From positions 38,697,733 through 38,761,732 of the forward strand of contig JALIRH010000002.1 of NCBI GenBank assembly GCA_023055505.1: a stretch of 64,000 nt of DNA, written 5' to 3'. Below, piece by piece: positions 24,263-38,379 of this stretch. The stretch's first letter is position 1. Each line of letters starts with the position of its first letter. The notes below the pieces were generated by a model that saw nothing but the letters and a program-made list of their open reading frames with translations, made no database searches and was not told where the DNA came from. Made by a program: the position numbers and the translations under genes. Source of the stretch: Callipepla californica brunnescens (Eukaryota; Chordata; Aves; Galliformes; Odontophoridae).

Positions 24263-26154
24263 CCCTCAAAACTGTTTCAGGGGAATATTCTCAGCTTAGC
24301 TTAACCTGATATGACAAAGTAGGATGCCTCAAAAAAAAAAAACCTTGAAGGTTGAGAAAGCATTAAAAGAAAACAAAACGAGACAGCAGGAAGAACTGAC
24401 TTTCTAAAGAAAGCCAATACTTTCCTGGTTGCCAGACAAAAAAACAATGAAGATCATATAATGCACATCCAGTGTGTTCTGAAGAACTTCTATACGCCAA
24501 TGAAGTTGTTTATCTGCAGTACAAAGACTAATGTTCTTGTAGGGCAAGCAAATGTGATAGCATCTGACTTGGGATGAGACACCAAAAGAACATTTAATTC
24601 CAACCTACACTTGTTTAATTTGCATTCCTAACTCTCCCTTTCCTCTCCCATGCATTCCCCTTTCTCTCCAGCTTGCCATGTGTTTTTCCATGCTGCATAT
24701 ACTGACCTCCGTACATGTACTGAACACAACATTTCATCATTAGCTATCAATGAAAGATTCTGCTACTTGCCATTTTTTCCACTCCACAGCATGGACATCA
24801 GAACAGATTTGTTGAGACTCTGGTTAACTCTGATTAACTTCTCCAGCATCAGCACTTATAAACCTTGGTAAGAAGCCAAACACTTGTCATGTCAGAGAGA
24901 AATACTGCCTGCAGTTATTCCAGAACTAGACTATAGGAACAGCTTATCGCTTCAGAGAAGCTGGGCTACTTGAACATCAGGTAGAGTGTGCTGATGGTGG
25001 CCCAGAAGGACATTCTAGGAAAAGCACTGTCCTACCCGAGCTTTTTTGTTTGCTTATAAGGTGTTATTTATTTAGGTCTAGAAAATTAAAAAAACAAAAA
25101 GAAGTTACTGTTATAACTCTTAAATATCAATATTGAGATAACTACCATACTGATCTTCTTGCTCTACTAACTCGGTCAATTAAGGTACCAGAGAAGATTG
25201 CCTAACCCTGATTACTGCTCAAGACTCACCAAATGGCTCAAAATTAGATCATCTGCAGTTGTGGAAAGAGTTGCATGATTTCAGCATCACAATGGGTGCT
25301 ATGGAGTAAGAAGGAATGGATTTTGTGGATTTTATGCCCTTTCTAGTTTTCTCACCTACAGGTTGAACTAATGTCAAGATGAAAAACAATGAAAGCATCA
25401 AAGGACATCACTTGTCCTGTACAGTGTGCAATTAGAGGACAAAGGGCACAGTTTGGAGGAACAGTTCAGACTTTATACTTCATTCAGTTTTAGAAGAAAA
25501 TTTTCCAGACAGAAAGCAATGCCAACAAGAGAAAGCCTGAACACAATAAATGCCTTTTCATTGTCTTTTCCAGTCCTTCCTAATATCAAATCAAATGACA
25601 TCGATTTAGGATGAGTATGAGTATGTGGGTAGGAAGAATGCTAAGAAATAAGATATCTACCACCTCTGATGACAAACGGCTGTGTAAATCTTATGTAAAG
25701 CCATCTGAAGAAAACAGAAATCAGAATTTGCAAGGCTTACAGTCAGAATACTTGGTCTGCCTAGACAAATTTACCTTCTGCGTTATTCTTGTTTTGTGTA
25801 AGATCTGTGGTATTAAAAGTGGCTTTGGATTGAAATTTAACATAGGCAATCTTGGGACACAGAAAACTTTTTATGTTGTTTTTAAATTTCTAGTTGAGTA
25901 ATGAAAGAAATATCAACATCTCCACCTACACTTCCCCATAAACTAAACTTTTTAATGACCAGATTCAGTTTGAAAGTGCTCAGCTTCTCATGACATGGAT
26001 TTGAGAGTTCTGTAGATTTCAAGAACATTTGTGTTTTCTGTAACATCATCTTCCTACCGTCACTTGAAATCATGTCCTTTGAACATTCTTCGGTCAAACT
26101 GTAACATTCTTATTTTATTTGCTTTGCAATAATAGCAAACAGATGTCTTTTCCT

Positions 26155-26226
26155 GTATACACATGTAGATACATGTGTACATATATGGATAGATATATAA
26201 TGTATAAACACACATACCCAAATAAA
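26155..26226. repeat. TA/CA/GATA-rich low-complexity tract
   Basis: Irregular TACATG, TATA, GATA and CACA units lie immediately before the CR1 fragment at 26231. Confidence 0.75.
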
Positions 26227-26230
26227 TACA

Positions 26231-26335
26231 TTCCTGGAGGCACTGAAGGCCAGGTTGGATGGGGCCCTGGCCATTCTGACCTAGTGAGTAGCAGTCCTGC
26301 CCACAGTAGTGGGGTGGAACTGGGTGATGCTGATT
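26231..26335 (+). mobile_element. CR1 3' fragment, decayed
   Basis: It reads CCTGGAGGCACTGAAGGCCA, GGTTGGATGGGGCCCTGG, GACCTAGTGAGTAGCAG, then GGGGTGGAACTGGGTGATG, following the CR1 3' order. The final Pu-CCCTTCCAAC block and the octamer tail are lost or unrecognisable. Confidence 0.82.
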
Positions 26336-29018
26336 GACACTGAAACCAGTCTAACAAAGAAAAAAACACATTAAAAACCCTAAAACAAGATTATATCTTT
26401 GTGTATTTTTGATCCCATTTAATCTTACCAGCAAACCTATGTGTATAGCCATACTCTAAACAGATGTACAAACACATGACCTAATTTCCTGTCAGAATTT
26501 GCTTACTAACATCAAATATTTTAAAAACAGCTTTCAAAAATGAGGGCTAGGCTTTCAAATTCAAATTTTAATTGGCATCCAAGTGTCAACCACTGAATTT
26601 TTGGCCAACTCCTATTTCTTCTGATGACTTTTCTAACTAGCTTACTGAATTTGTTCAGCCTATTGAAAATCTGAAATGGGGATGCTATGTAATCATCTGC
26701 TTTAATGATTATTTTATTTATAAATCAGTCTTACGGAAAAATTGCTTAAAAATCCTCTAGCAGTATCTGCAACTGTTGACAAATACTACAGTGAAAAATT
26801 ATTGTATTCAAATTAACCTATCAACTTCTGCACTTCATTCTCTCAGACTGAGGCAGATCAGCTGGTATATGAGGCAGTTGCAGGAAATATTTCCGTCAGT
26901 TTATCACTTAGTACTTGCAAGAAGTAGGGACAGTTATGGGTAACCTTCTATAATAAGCTAAATACTAGCTATTTGAACACATCATAATTATAATTTATTA
27001 ATAAAACCAGTAACATTTTTATTGATTTAAAGGGTTGGAAAAAAAAAAGAGAAATCATGTTTGCTGTTTTTAAAGAAACAAATGGATCTAAATTGTCAGA
27101 CTCTAGGTCATCACTAAGCATAGGCCAGAGCACTGGCACAAATGACTATGTTGTGAAGCCTACAAGCTTTATTTGGTTTTCAGTTCACATTCCTGTACAA
27201 TGAGACATTCTTAATTCGGGAGAGCTACGGGAAAACATTTATGGGAAAAAAATATTAAATATTTCCTTTCACAAAGGTGGGAAGCAAAAATAAAAGCAAA
27301 AACAAACTTCAGCACAACGTTAAAGGTGGTCTTTAACTATTAAAATTCAGCAAGACAAACAAGATACCTACACTTCCTTCTGACAGGCACTTGGAAATTT
27401 TACTACTATGGGGAAGCTCATTTCCCTCTACCATTTTTCCTCCATTGACTCACGCTATGTTTATTTTCAGATAGGGACAACATTATCCATATGTGAATGT
27501 GCATACCGAATAGCCTTTTCCCCTACATGGAGATAATAGTAATTATTGGGGCTTTGTATACACTTGCACTTAGGTTTACCGTTCAGAGGAAGTGAAAACA
27601 CTTGCAAGGCTAGTGATACTTATTACAACACCTGATGTAACACTGGTCACTTCCCAAACCTCTCTCTGAACTCCAGTAGCCTTTGTGAGCTGTTTGTTGC
27701 AATTCAGTTTATGACACAATGTTTTAAATGTCCTTACTCCAAAGTCTTGAAAGATGAAGCCTATCCAAAAATTTTCTCTCTAAATATGAAACATGTTCTG
27801 CTTGCAGATGACTTCAGAATTTTAAACAAATACAAAACACAGCTCATTCACCCCAGTGAAAGAAGTCATCCTGCAGATGGGTCTAAGGCTGAAGAGGACA
27901 TTATGCACAATTCCAGAAAAAGCTAAAACCAGTTTCTTATCCTGACTGTAGCCCTCGGCACTGCAGCTTGCTTGCTCATTTGTCCGAGTTTGAGAAATCT
28001 AGAGGAACACATATATCAAGATGTGTCTTGATCATCATGTACTGAAAGCAGAATCGTACTCTGCCTTTACAAGCAGGAACATGTTGGCCTGACAGCAGAT
28101 CAGGGATTTCAAAGCTCTGTTGCTCCTCTGACCAAAACAAAATACATCCTTGTTCTAGTGAAAATTCAAACATATGCACACCATCCCTGCTGTACTTGAA
28201 GCTGTATGTGCTTTTTTTTTTTAACTGTTAAGAAAATAGAAGATCATCATCTTCTCTCCCTTGCATCCAGGCCAAACAATTCCTGACTTGAGAGGCTGTA
28301 TGTCACATCATGCTTCCCAGGGCAGGCTAATGGATTGCATTACCATTACATTTGTGACTTTCATACTATTATTTCAGGGTTAAACTTGTACCATTTACCT
28401 CTCCTGACTTTAACAAACGTAGGGTAAGATCGCCATTAAACATCTCTATTCCAAACATGCAGTTAACCCAGGAGTGGATCCTGAAAGTAAAGCACATGGG
28501 TACACCAAAAACACATTGCTTTCTTTAGCAAATAATTTCCACAGACTCTCTGCAGTACCTCTCAGGGAAAAGAGCGCTCCTCTCCTGTTTACCTTTCTAC
28601 CTCTCTCTAGCCTTACTTGATAAGACTGAGGTAAAAAAAAAGTTTGCTGTAGATGAGTGAATTTCCTCTCATCTACTGCAACCCTGTAGCTCCTTCCAGT
28701 CAGACTACAGAGATTTGGAATCTTCTCAAAATTTTACCATGGTGGTAGAAGGGACAAGGTTTTATGAGCACTTCCACTATTGGAGACAATTTACCAAGGA
28801 ATCCCAACATAGCTCAAGAATAATCCTAGGATGCCTTCAGTAAGAGAAATCTAGGGTGCATGTTTTCCTGAAATGACAGGCAAATGCCTAGAAGACTTTC
28901 CTGGTGGTACCATCTCACGGTGTCACAGTGCCAAATTAAAAATAGTAAATAAAAAAGGTACATTTTGCTCCTCAGAGGCACTTTGGAATAATAAGTCAAA
29001 GATCTAACCTTTACGAAT

Positions 29019-29053
29019 AGACTATATATGTATAGTCTCTCTATATATAGTCT
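29019..29053. repeat. Inverted repeat (hairpin-forming)
   Basis: AGACTATA and TATAGTCT arms surround TATG, followed at once by a third related arm CTATATATAGTCT. This gives two alternative hairpins. Confidence 0.85.
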
Positions 29054-32000
29054 ACTCTGCCATGCACATGGTAGAACTAGTTTCACAACTCTGTGCCAGC
29101 ACAATTATGTGCACAAATGTCATACAGCTTGCAGGGAGCACAAAATAATTCAAAACCAGAAGTAATGGGAAGGAAAAGAAGCAACTTTTTTTCTATTTAC
29201 TATTTAATATTTCTATTTACTATTATGGTAAATAACTGATTCTTTTCAAGAAGACTCAAGTACCACTCCTGTTTGACTGCTGAGCTGACCAAACTACTGC
29301 CTGCTAATCCACTGAAACTGGGAGTATTAATTAGCCGGCATTCATGTATCATTTCAAGGATGTACATAGTATGCACATGACTTCAAAAATCAATCATATT
29401 TGTTCAAAAATCTTGGTGGAATAATTGCTGATTCTTACTGATGAATGACAAATGATCCATCTCTTCTGATTAGAGACTTCAGAACTTCGTTAACTATTGA
29501 CTAATGTATTTAAAATATAGCAGAAATGAAGTCTCTCAAAAAACGTGAAGTTTATTTGCATGTAACTTACTATTTCTTCTAGGAGACCATAATAAGTTAA
29601 AATGACCTAACAAAACATCAGGCTATTATGATATGGTGAAATGGATAATCCTACTTGATTGCCGCACCTGTAATACTTATGTGTAAGGAGTCTTTTGTTC
29701 CATGGTTTTTCAAATGTCAAGTAACTTATAAATGATAACCTGGATGTAAATAAATGTTTGCTGGTTAAAAAATCTTATTTATTTAAAGAGTGAAATCATT
29801 ACTTCAAGTATTTGACCAGCAATGTCTTTTTTCAGCAGCTAACCTACAGTCTCTTCCAAATAGCCAACCTCAGACTATATCCATGATAACAGTAAGCAAA
29901 ATTTTTTCTTCGCCCATTTAAAACATTCACCATATAACATTAAACACCACAAAAAACGTTTAATTAATTACTATGCTAGTTCGAAGTAAGAAGGTAGCTG
30001 TAAGTATGGCAAGAGAAACTGAATTATAGAAATCTGTTATGTGTTTTTAGTATTCCTTTATATGCAAGTACCTGATTATTATATTTTGTCACTCCATCAG
30101 TAACGTCAATGATTGTTAACAGAATTAAGAGACGGAAAGATGAAGAAAGTGAAAAGATTTTAGAAGTCATGCATGAGGAAGGGTTTAGCTTTATTTTGTT
30201 ATACTGAAGGAAAATATTACTTAATCTTCATACAGAGGTCATCTCACCATTCCTTCCCCTTCTCTCCTAACACACGTATACGAAGATTAAGAATGTTCTT
30301 TTAATTAGAAGAAAGTTTCTTTCGTTATTCACAAAGAATGGCTTTTTACTTTCATTACATATGCTCAGCCATGCTCAGATTGCATCAATATAAGAGGATA
30401 ATATGGACAGATGTTTTTAAAGTGAGCCCATCCCAACAACCCACAGATGTGAGCAAAGAAGGTGCAAACAACTTCTGAGTGAGCAGATGAGGTGGGAGGG
30501 AAAAAAGCAAGTCAAACCTTGGATCAATTCACCACAAAACAACTGCTAAACTGGGGTTTGATAGTCAGTCTTTGATAAAGATAGCAAAACTGCAATGTCC
30601 AGTAGCCTTCTTGCCCCCCAGAACTGCAGTGTAATAGATGGTTGCTCTCATCTGGGTATGCTTATTTAAAAATACAGTTTCTCCTCTCTCTTATTATCAG
30701 GTTAGAATAAGTGATTATCGGATAAATAAACTGCTACTCAATTACCACCTAACCTCATCCCCATCAGTTAATCCTGGGCACACATTTCAAACCACAATTA
30801 AAAGGGAAAAAAAAGTGCTAATCTCCTCCGCTTCTTTTCCCACATCTTCCCCTACTCCCTTTTCCACTCCCTCCAGACTAACAAACACTTTTAATGTTTC
30901 AGACCTAAGAATTAAAACACCTTCTCATACAATTTCTATAGGGGATGACCAGGAAATGTTTGTCCCAAGTCTAGCTCCTTGAAGAGAGTATTCTGCTCTC
31001 ACCTTTTGGAAAAGCCCAAGTGAGTGTTACAACATTCCAGTTCTAGGAGAACTCCTCAAAAAGTGTTCCACGTTGCTCAACACCTCTTGACTCTCCCTAC
31101 TCCTCCAATACTAGTATTTCAGGTTCTTCTGATTTCTCAGCTCCTTTCAGAGACGTAGTTCCTTAGTACAACTCAGTTTGCTTGTTCAGAAAAAAATAGG
31201 TTTATTCAACTTGAATGAAAAGACTGCTTTAGATGAGAGACAGTTAAAAAAAAAATTCTGAAGCAAATTCTAATCACAATATTACTGTATTCCACATGAT
31301 CTATAAAAGGTATATGTTGTATGCCATGTGCAAAAATGATCTGTATGCAGTGTTGACTTATGTTCCCCACAATGTTTGGAATACCACACTACACAGGGTG
31401 CAGAAAGATAAGATCACTTATGCAAGCAAAATATGACCTTACAAGTGTGTAAATCCCTTATTTGTGTAAATATTATACTGACTGCAAGCTAATACAGAAA
31501 TCTTAAGTTTGTGCTGTGAGAACATAAATCTATGGCTGACAAAGCACCAGAAAACTGATCCAAGAATCAGAACTGCAACAGGCTGTGCTGTTCTGAGAGA
31601 AAACATGACTCTAGAAAGAATAAACACACAGTGGATATATACACACATATAAATACTACATATGACATGCCCATAGCCATTGGTGTCTTTTTTTTTAATC
31701 CACTAGAGAAGTATATGTAAAACTTATCAAGCCTTCCTGTAGTAGGAATCTGAAGATGGTAAGGTCAAGTACTTGGAAGCCAACAGATGACAGTCAGTTT
31801 TTAGTATATCCTTAAATTCTGCACTGTGGGAAATCTTAAGTAGTAAGTTTCTTTTGAGTATTTTGCACCTGAACTACTCAACTTTTGGTTATAGAGTATC
31901 TATTTGCATTATCAAAGTCTGCAGTTTGAACACAGTCTGTTACCATTTGAATTAGGGGACATTTGAGGAACAGTATTGGGTAAGAGTGAAAAGTTGTCAG

Positions 32001-32639
32001 CCATGGCTCTGTTAATTGTTATTCAAGCTTCTGCTCTACATATTTGGGAAACATCATGTGATGCCCTTACAGAGAGGAAGCAGCATCAACATAATCTATG
32101 CTTTCATTTGGAGGATCGTTTGGGAAAAGCTCTACCTCAGCTGTCTCTCATCTTGAAATATTTTCTGCCTCAGGTGGCTTGAACCTCTTGAACTAAAGGA
32201 GAAAAGTCTACCTCTTATCTCTCTGCCCCTTCTCCCTTTCCAATCTCAACTGTTTCCATGGTAGAGCCAGTTGTATCTGCTGCCAAAGAAAACAAGGCAT
32301 ATTCCTACCTTAAGGGCATTCCCCTTTGAACATCTAAAGTCTATAGTAAACAATGGAGTTGAAAGAGCTTTGTAAATAAAAGGTCACAAGATTTTTTTTA
32401 TAGTGGAAAATATCAGACTACCTACACGAAAGGGTTGCTTTCGGCTCAAGAATTCTAAACTTGCCTGCAAATACACGTGGTTTTGAGTTGAACTAGTCAT
32501 TGCTGAGATATTGCATGGTTCCAGTGATGTAACTCTACTTTATCCTCCCTCTAGCTATTCTATAATCACCTTAATTATCAGGTCTTAAAAATAATAGATT
32601 TTTTTGTTGTTGTTGTTCTATAGGAAGGGAATGGACTTA

Positions 32640-33300
32640 TTATATGATTAAAAGCAAGCGAACTGCAGAGTGTTCTGAAATAGCAGCTCACAAATCAAGC
32701 AGTGCACAAAGCAGGGGAAAGGAGAAAGGGCATGCACTACGGGAGAGCCTCAGGGAGAAGAGCAGAGCATGTGATAAGCAATTGATGGAACTGCACTTAG
32801 TAAGCTTTAGCCAATGGACAAATGAGCACCACAGAGAGCCCTCGGCTATCAGGAGCTACTGAAGCCATGTAGAGGCCTCCATGGATGATTGGCAGGATGG
32901 GATTCAGCAACAGCATGAGCCACTTCTTCTATGGACTCCTGGTCCACTGCTTGTATATAGCCAAAAATCTCCCAGGAGGTCACGCTCCCCCACCCTGGTC
33001 ATTTCACTCCCTCATGGCATCCTTGCATCTTGGACAAGCATGCTCGCCTTTCCTCTCCTGCCTCTCATGAACGGGGGCCTGGCAGGAAGTTTGCGATACC
33101 AAGTGAGAATGCTGCTGTTCTGGATGAACAGAAATCTCCTAGTCCCTAGACCAGCACCGAAAGGAAAGCAACTCATGTGCCTAGTGAGAAAAAGCCTGGA
33201 AAAGCTCCTGCTGAGCAACTTCACTGCACTAACCCTCAACTGAACTAAAAAACCCTTCAGTTATACAAAGTAGGATGATTTCAGTGTGGGAAATAAACAC
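32640..33300 (+). other. GC-richer segment, possibly LTR-like
   Basis: About 650 bases stand out from the AT-rich flanks. They contain a CCAAT box (TAGCCAATGG, about 32810), a TATATAG (about 32955) and an AATAAA (about 33291), an order seen in retroviral LTRs. Overlapping frames are open on the plus strand (for example 32881-33243). No clear TG..CA ends, target duplication or primer-binding site were found, and I do not recognise a family. Confidence 0.18.
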
Positions 33301-34680
33301 AGTTAAAATCTGTGCTCCACATATTTTGCATTCATTTCCATGTAGGTAAGCCTTCAGCAAAGATGTAAACTGGTTTGCTGCATTTTGCTGTTCAGCATTG
33401 CTGGGCAATGAAGGAGGTGAGTGAGGAGGTACAAGCTGAAGGTTCTGATTCATCAGCACAACTCATGTTGAAAATCAGAACCACTATAATTCATAGTAAA
33501 AGTGGCTTCCTTTGGATTTTTATTACTATTTTATTTTAAATTTCCCGCTCCTTTATTGGAGATTTTGGCAGACAAGCCAGAAGAGCCAATGTCTTAAAGT
33601 GTAGCTGAACACTTGCTCATTAAAAGAATTACCACATCTTTCACATATCACCATCCTGTCAACTCCTGTGGAAAGCTGCCCAACAAGACCATCACACTCA
33701 CTGCCTGCAGCTTCTCCTAAGATTTCAACACCTTTCTGCACACTCACCCTTGACCTGAAGTGCCCAGAACGGGAACATTCCCCCAGTCTTACCTTTCTTT
33801 CTTCTCCTTCCCCATTTAGGAGAGCCTCCTCAGCCAACACATTCTCCATAAGACAAAGAAAACCTGTGAGTCGGACTAAGTGCAAGAATAAGCTCACATC
33901 CACTAGCAAATTTATTACTGAGAAAAAACATTAGAATTTTTAGATTTTTAAATATGGGGGTTTGAGAAAACAGTATTTGACTTGTGGAATAAGCTGGCAG
34001 TTAAAGGCCACTTTAAAGGGGGGAGGGGGGTGGAAAGGGTAGTTCAGATATTGTCGAAGTTGATGATACAAAAAGACTGTTTCCATTTGGTAGCTTTCAC
34101 TGCTCATAGCCAAAATGATAATCGTTTTACAGACACCATAACTTTCATTTTAGCAGAAACCATTGAGATTAGTCTGAAACCTGAATACAGCTCTGTATTT
34201 TCAAATAGAAGTAGAGAGGAAAAAAAATGTTATAGGTAAACAACACAGTATGGATAATAATGGAGTTTTTTTTTTGTTTCCACTACTGCCATACTGTAAA
34301 TGGTGATTAACAGTGAAATCTCTAGAAACCTTCATCAGGTTAATGCTCCATCAATCCAGACATATGAGGTGTGTAGCAGTTTGCCTACAATGCTCACATG
34401 CATTAGTGTTATAAATTTTAACAGATGAATGAAACAAATAGGAGATGCTGGCATAAGCAGTGGGACTTGTAAACAGCCTACAGAAATCAGTGTTCATTTA
34501 TTCTGCTGCCTCTTCTCTTTATTAATACTGTATGCAATATGGATTGCTTAACCACACCAACAAGGTGTTCAATCCGATATCTCATTAAAGCTCCCATTTA
34601 ATTTGTACATCCATATCCCAAGACAACTGCCATAATTTTATATGCAGGCAACATTTCTGAGATATTCTAACATGCAATAC

Positions 34681-34736
34681 GTATATATGTGTATATATAT
34701 ATCTGTATATATATATACACACACATACATATATAT
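34681..34736. repeat. (TA)n/(CA)n microsatellite
   Basis: TATATA runs are interrupted by TGTG, CTG and ACACACAC over about 55 bases. Confidence 0.9.
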
Positions 34737-36386
34737 GAAAAGAGAAAAGACACATCAAGCTATTTTACAAAAAGGACAAGAAGTGAGAGTTTTCTGGCAA
34801 TTATTCATCATAAGGAGCAAAGTATACATGAAAAGATCAGATAAAAATTAGTTGCTGTCAACCTACTACTGCCTGTTGACAGAAATTGTAGCTTTATCTC
34901 TCTCCTATCCTTGCCTCCCTTACCATGAGTCTCATTAGGACGTTACTGACAAAACACACAATAAAAAGAATATCCTCCCCTCAGTTTAGCCACCAGAAAA
35001 AGTCAGGGAAAAACTCCAGCCAACATGTGATGACACTGCATACGTCATTTCTGTGTACCTAATAAAAACAGTTTATGAAGCATTTAGGAGAATAGTAAAC
35101 ATGAATAAAAAATGCTTTCTGTCATCACAGTGAACAAATGTTTCCAACAGATGTATTGAATGAGCAAATTTTGTTGGTTTGCATTAAGAGGAAGACTCTG
35201 AGTACATCAAAGCCCTACTTTGCCTGAGCAGGCAATTCTGGCCTCCGTAAGACTAGCAGACTTACAAATTGGAATGAACTGAGCCTTGACCCACAAACAT
35301 AAAGGTAATACTGATCCAGATCACAGAACACACTCTGTAGGAAAATCTAGATACTGCTGATACAAGAGGTTTCCCAGCCGTACTTCGAGGTTTCAGCTGT
35401 AGGCTCTGAACACATGTAATTCATGAACTGCACTTCCACAGCCTCACAAGGCTTTCAAGAGGTTGTCACATTCTTTTCAAGTGGATCATTAAGGGTGGTA
35501 CCTAAATGGATGGGTGGAGGAAATTTATCTGAACAGGAGATTAGAAGTGATTCAATTTTGGGAGATAACCTCATTTTTTTTTTTTTACTATAGTTCAACT
35601 ATGCGAGTTGACATTGGCATCTGGAGTTACTCAGCAGTTTCACATAGGGATACTGTTGTGCAGACAGAAAAGAATGGCATTATAAAGCTTCTCTTTGTGT
35701 ACCACAAAGGTATACTTCTGATGATGATAGCTGATGTAATCAACGTTTTCATGAGAAGGCTAGGCTGTTCAGGGAGATGAAAACTACTTACAATGCCCAG
35801 GTCTCGAAAGTTCATCACTAACAATTGGTGGGATAGTGATAAAGATAAAAAGAATGGAAATTCTTTGATGAGAACTCTCCACAGTGACCTAGCCCCTAGC
35901 CATCTACTCTGCAAAACACACTGCAAGTAGCAACAAAGGACCTGTGAAAAGGAGGAATAGCAATTGTCTTTGGGAACAATCTACCTTTTTTAGGAGAGGA
36001 AAACATGGGAGGGAAGCCAGTCCTTGAACTTGGAATTCCAAAGCTTTAACTATTGAAGTGACTAAACTAGCTTTAAGAGAGCAACCTACACATTCCACGC
36101 CTTTTACAGAAATGTAAAGCAAAGGGTAAATGATGTCCCTTACTTCTTTAGATCTAGTCAACCTCTACTGTTACCTAGACAAGCAAAGTTGTCAGAACTG
36201 CTTGGGAAACATGGATTGAGCAGGAAAGGAAAGTGTCACACTGACGCAAATACCAGAGCCCATGGTGCTTGTCATACTGGAGCTCTAAAAACAGCACTAC
36301 TCGTGCCTTCCTCATTCTCTGTTTTGCAGTTGCTTTTGTTATTTATTTTTAAACACCCTTCTGACTAACTGTCTTTCAAAATAGCA

Positions 36387-36424
36387 GAAAGAAAAAAAAA
36401 AAAAAAACCAAGAAGAAAAAAAAA
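36387..36424 (+). repeat. Poly-A/purine tract
   Basis: A run of about 16 A is followed by CCAAGAAG and a further A run. Confidence 0.85.
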
Positions 36425-36899
36425 TGCGCAAGGACTGGGGGAAACCAGAGAAGGAAAGCTGAGCCATCAAATCAAAGGCCAAACCCTTAGGTCCAATTCA
36501 TCCTAAGATGCTGCCAGCCACTTACATCATAGCAAAAAATCTAGCAGTCCAAACTGGTGTATCCAAGGCTTGTAGGAACACTGCTTATTCCCAATTCATC
36601 CTAAAAGCTAAACAGAAAGTACCTTCTGAAGCTGTGTAGCTGCAAGGGATTATTTAAAAAAGAATAGTTTTTAAACAAGCAATAAGCTATTTCAATATGT
36701 AAACCTTACAATTTGCTATGCTAAAAGTTTTAGCATAAAATCCTTTTGAATCCTGGAAGGTGAGTTCATTTAAAATGTGCTTGCTGTTCCAACATATATC
36801 CTATGTCAGCACAAACAGCCTTCCTGTAAACACGCAGCCATGAGGACCATGAGTAACAACTCTGTTTCCATCAGAAGCCCTTTATCCTGCGTAAGAGGT

Positions 36900-37500
36900 C
36901 TGCACGCTAATAGATGTCCCAGGCTAATGTTAACTAGCTACAGCTGGCTCGCGGCTATAAAAAGCATTAATGAAAACATAAATACTAACTTCTCCGCTTC
37001 CCTCAGCCTGCACGTCAAGGCTGCGCAAAGGCATCACTTTCCAAGCGGTCTGTGTGAATGAACTGGCTGCTCTGAACCAGCTCGCTCTGGTTCCCCAAAG
37101 ATTGTTTACTGAACAGCGTGTGCAGAGACACTGAGCACAGGGCGAGGGGAGAGCTGCACCACGTGTCCTCCTGGCGCACCCTGCAAACCTCCTGCTCTCC
37201 AGAGCCATGGGCTTTTGGTGACGGCTCGAACAGAGGAAGGAAATGACTATTAACTGAGGAGCTGGCCTATGGACATAAAAATGTCAGTCTGAAGCCGAAC
37301 ACGCTCCGACTCTTCCAACATAATCGCTCTGCTTTGCTGTGATGTTACTTTGCTGCGACGTTGCTATGCACTTTGTTATAATAAATAATGCATGCAGTGG
37401 CATACGCGGATCACAGAAAGGACGCTGCACACGTTAGAGCTCTAAGTGCTCCTCTAACTTCACCCAGGATTTATAGACGCATTGTGCCAAATAGAAAACT
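36900..37500. promoter_or_regulatory. GC- and CpG-richer island with TATA motif, possible promoter or enhancer
   Basis: Against AT-rich surroundings, this stretch has many CpGs (CTCGCGGC, AAGCGGTC, GACGGCTCG, ACACGCTCCG, GCGACGTTGC), two E-boxes (CAGCTG near 36940, CACGTG near 37159) and a plus-strand TATAAAAAG at 36956-36964. On the minus strand an ATG in good context (cccATGG, 37208) opens a 92-codon frame. On the plus strand a 160-codon frame begins at 37388. Neither protein is recognisable. It could be a cryptic promoter, an enhancer, or simply a GC-rich patch. Confidence 0.3.
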
Positions 37501-38379
37501 AAACGACAGAAAGAGAATCGACTGTATCAAATACATATACAGAAAGGGAAAGACAGCTACTTCTGCTAAATGGATAAGGGGCTGCTTGCAACTTCAGGGT
37601 TACAAATTAGGACAGAAACATCAGGATACTGAAACGCTACTGCATGCAGCCATTTTTTTCGTTCAGACAAGCTGCATGCACATTCTTGGTTGTTCTCTGA
37701 TTATTGGATTGCCTATGTGCTACTTTAAAATGGTTAATTTTGCCCTGAATATGGTGACTTTCTTCACTGTCAGCTCCTCTGCACTTCAGCATGTGACCCC
37801 AGACAGCCAAATCCCTCAGGCCTATGCTGGGAGGCCAGGTACGCTGCTCTTTCTGTTCCTTCCTGCTTAGCTAAGCACAATTCTTCTTTGTCCCACACTC
37901 ATCTGTTTTCAGGTCAATTTTGCACCTCAAAACACTGGATATGTATCTTACAAATTCAGCTTTTGCAAGTCTCCCCAGTAAGTAAGAATCAGAACTAGCT
38001 TCATTTGTTTTTAAGTTTTATAAAAGAAATATGTTTCTACATGACAGGACGTCTTGGGTTCCTCACCCTAAAAGCTTAAAGACATGCAAAAGTACATTAA
38101 AAAAAAATCTCATTTCCAAACATCACAATCCCTTATTTTCACAATTCTCATGTCCAATGTGTAACTTTACTTTCCCTGACTACACTACAGCAACTGCAAC
38201 CATGGCGGTCACCCCCCAATCCCTAGCTTCACACAGACTTAATGGGGATCCAACTCATGTTAGAACAGAATTCATTTGTCTGTTCCCTAAATCCAGCATA
38301 CACACATGCTATCTGACACGGTGTAACTCTTTGCAAGCACTTTGAACATTGATTTGACCTCTTCCCCTTCTCCTCAGTG

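Noticed and set aside
37388..37870. 160-codon plus-strand open frame
   Set aside because: No recognisable domain, no splice context, and the residue pattern changes character midway. Kept only as part of the GC-rich island observation.
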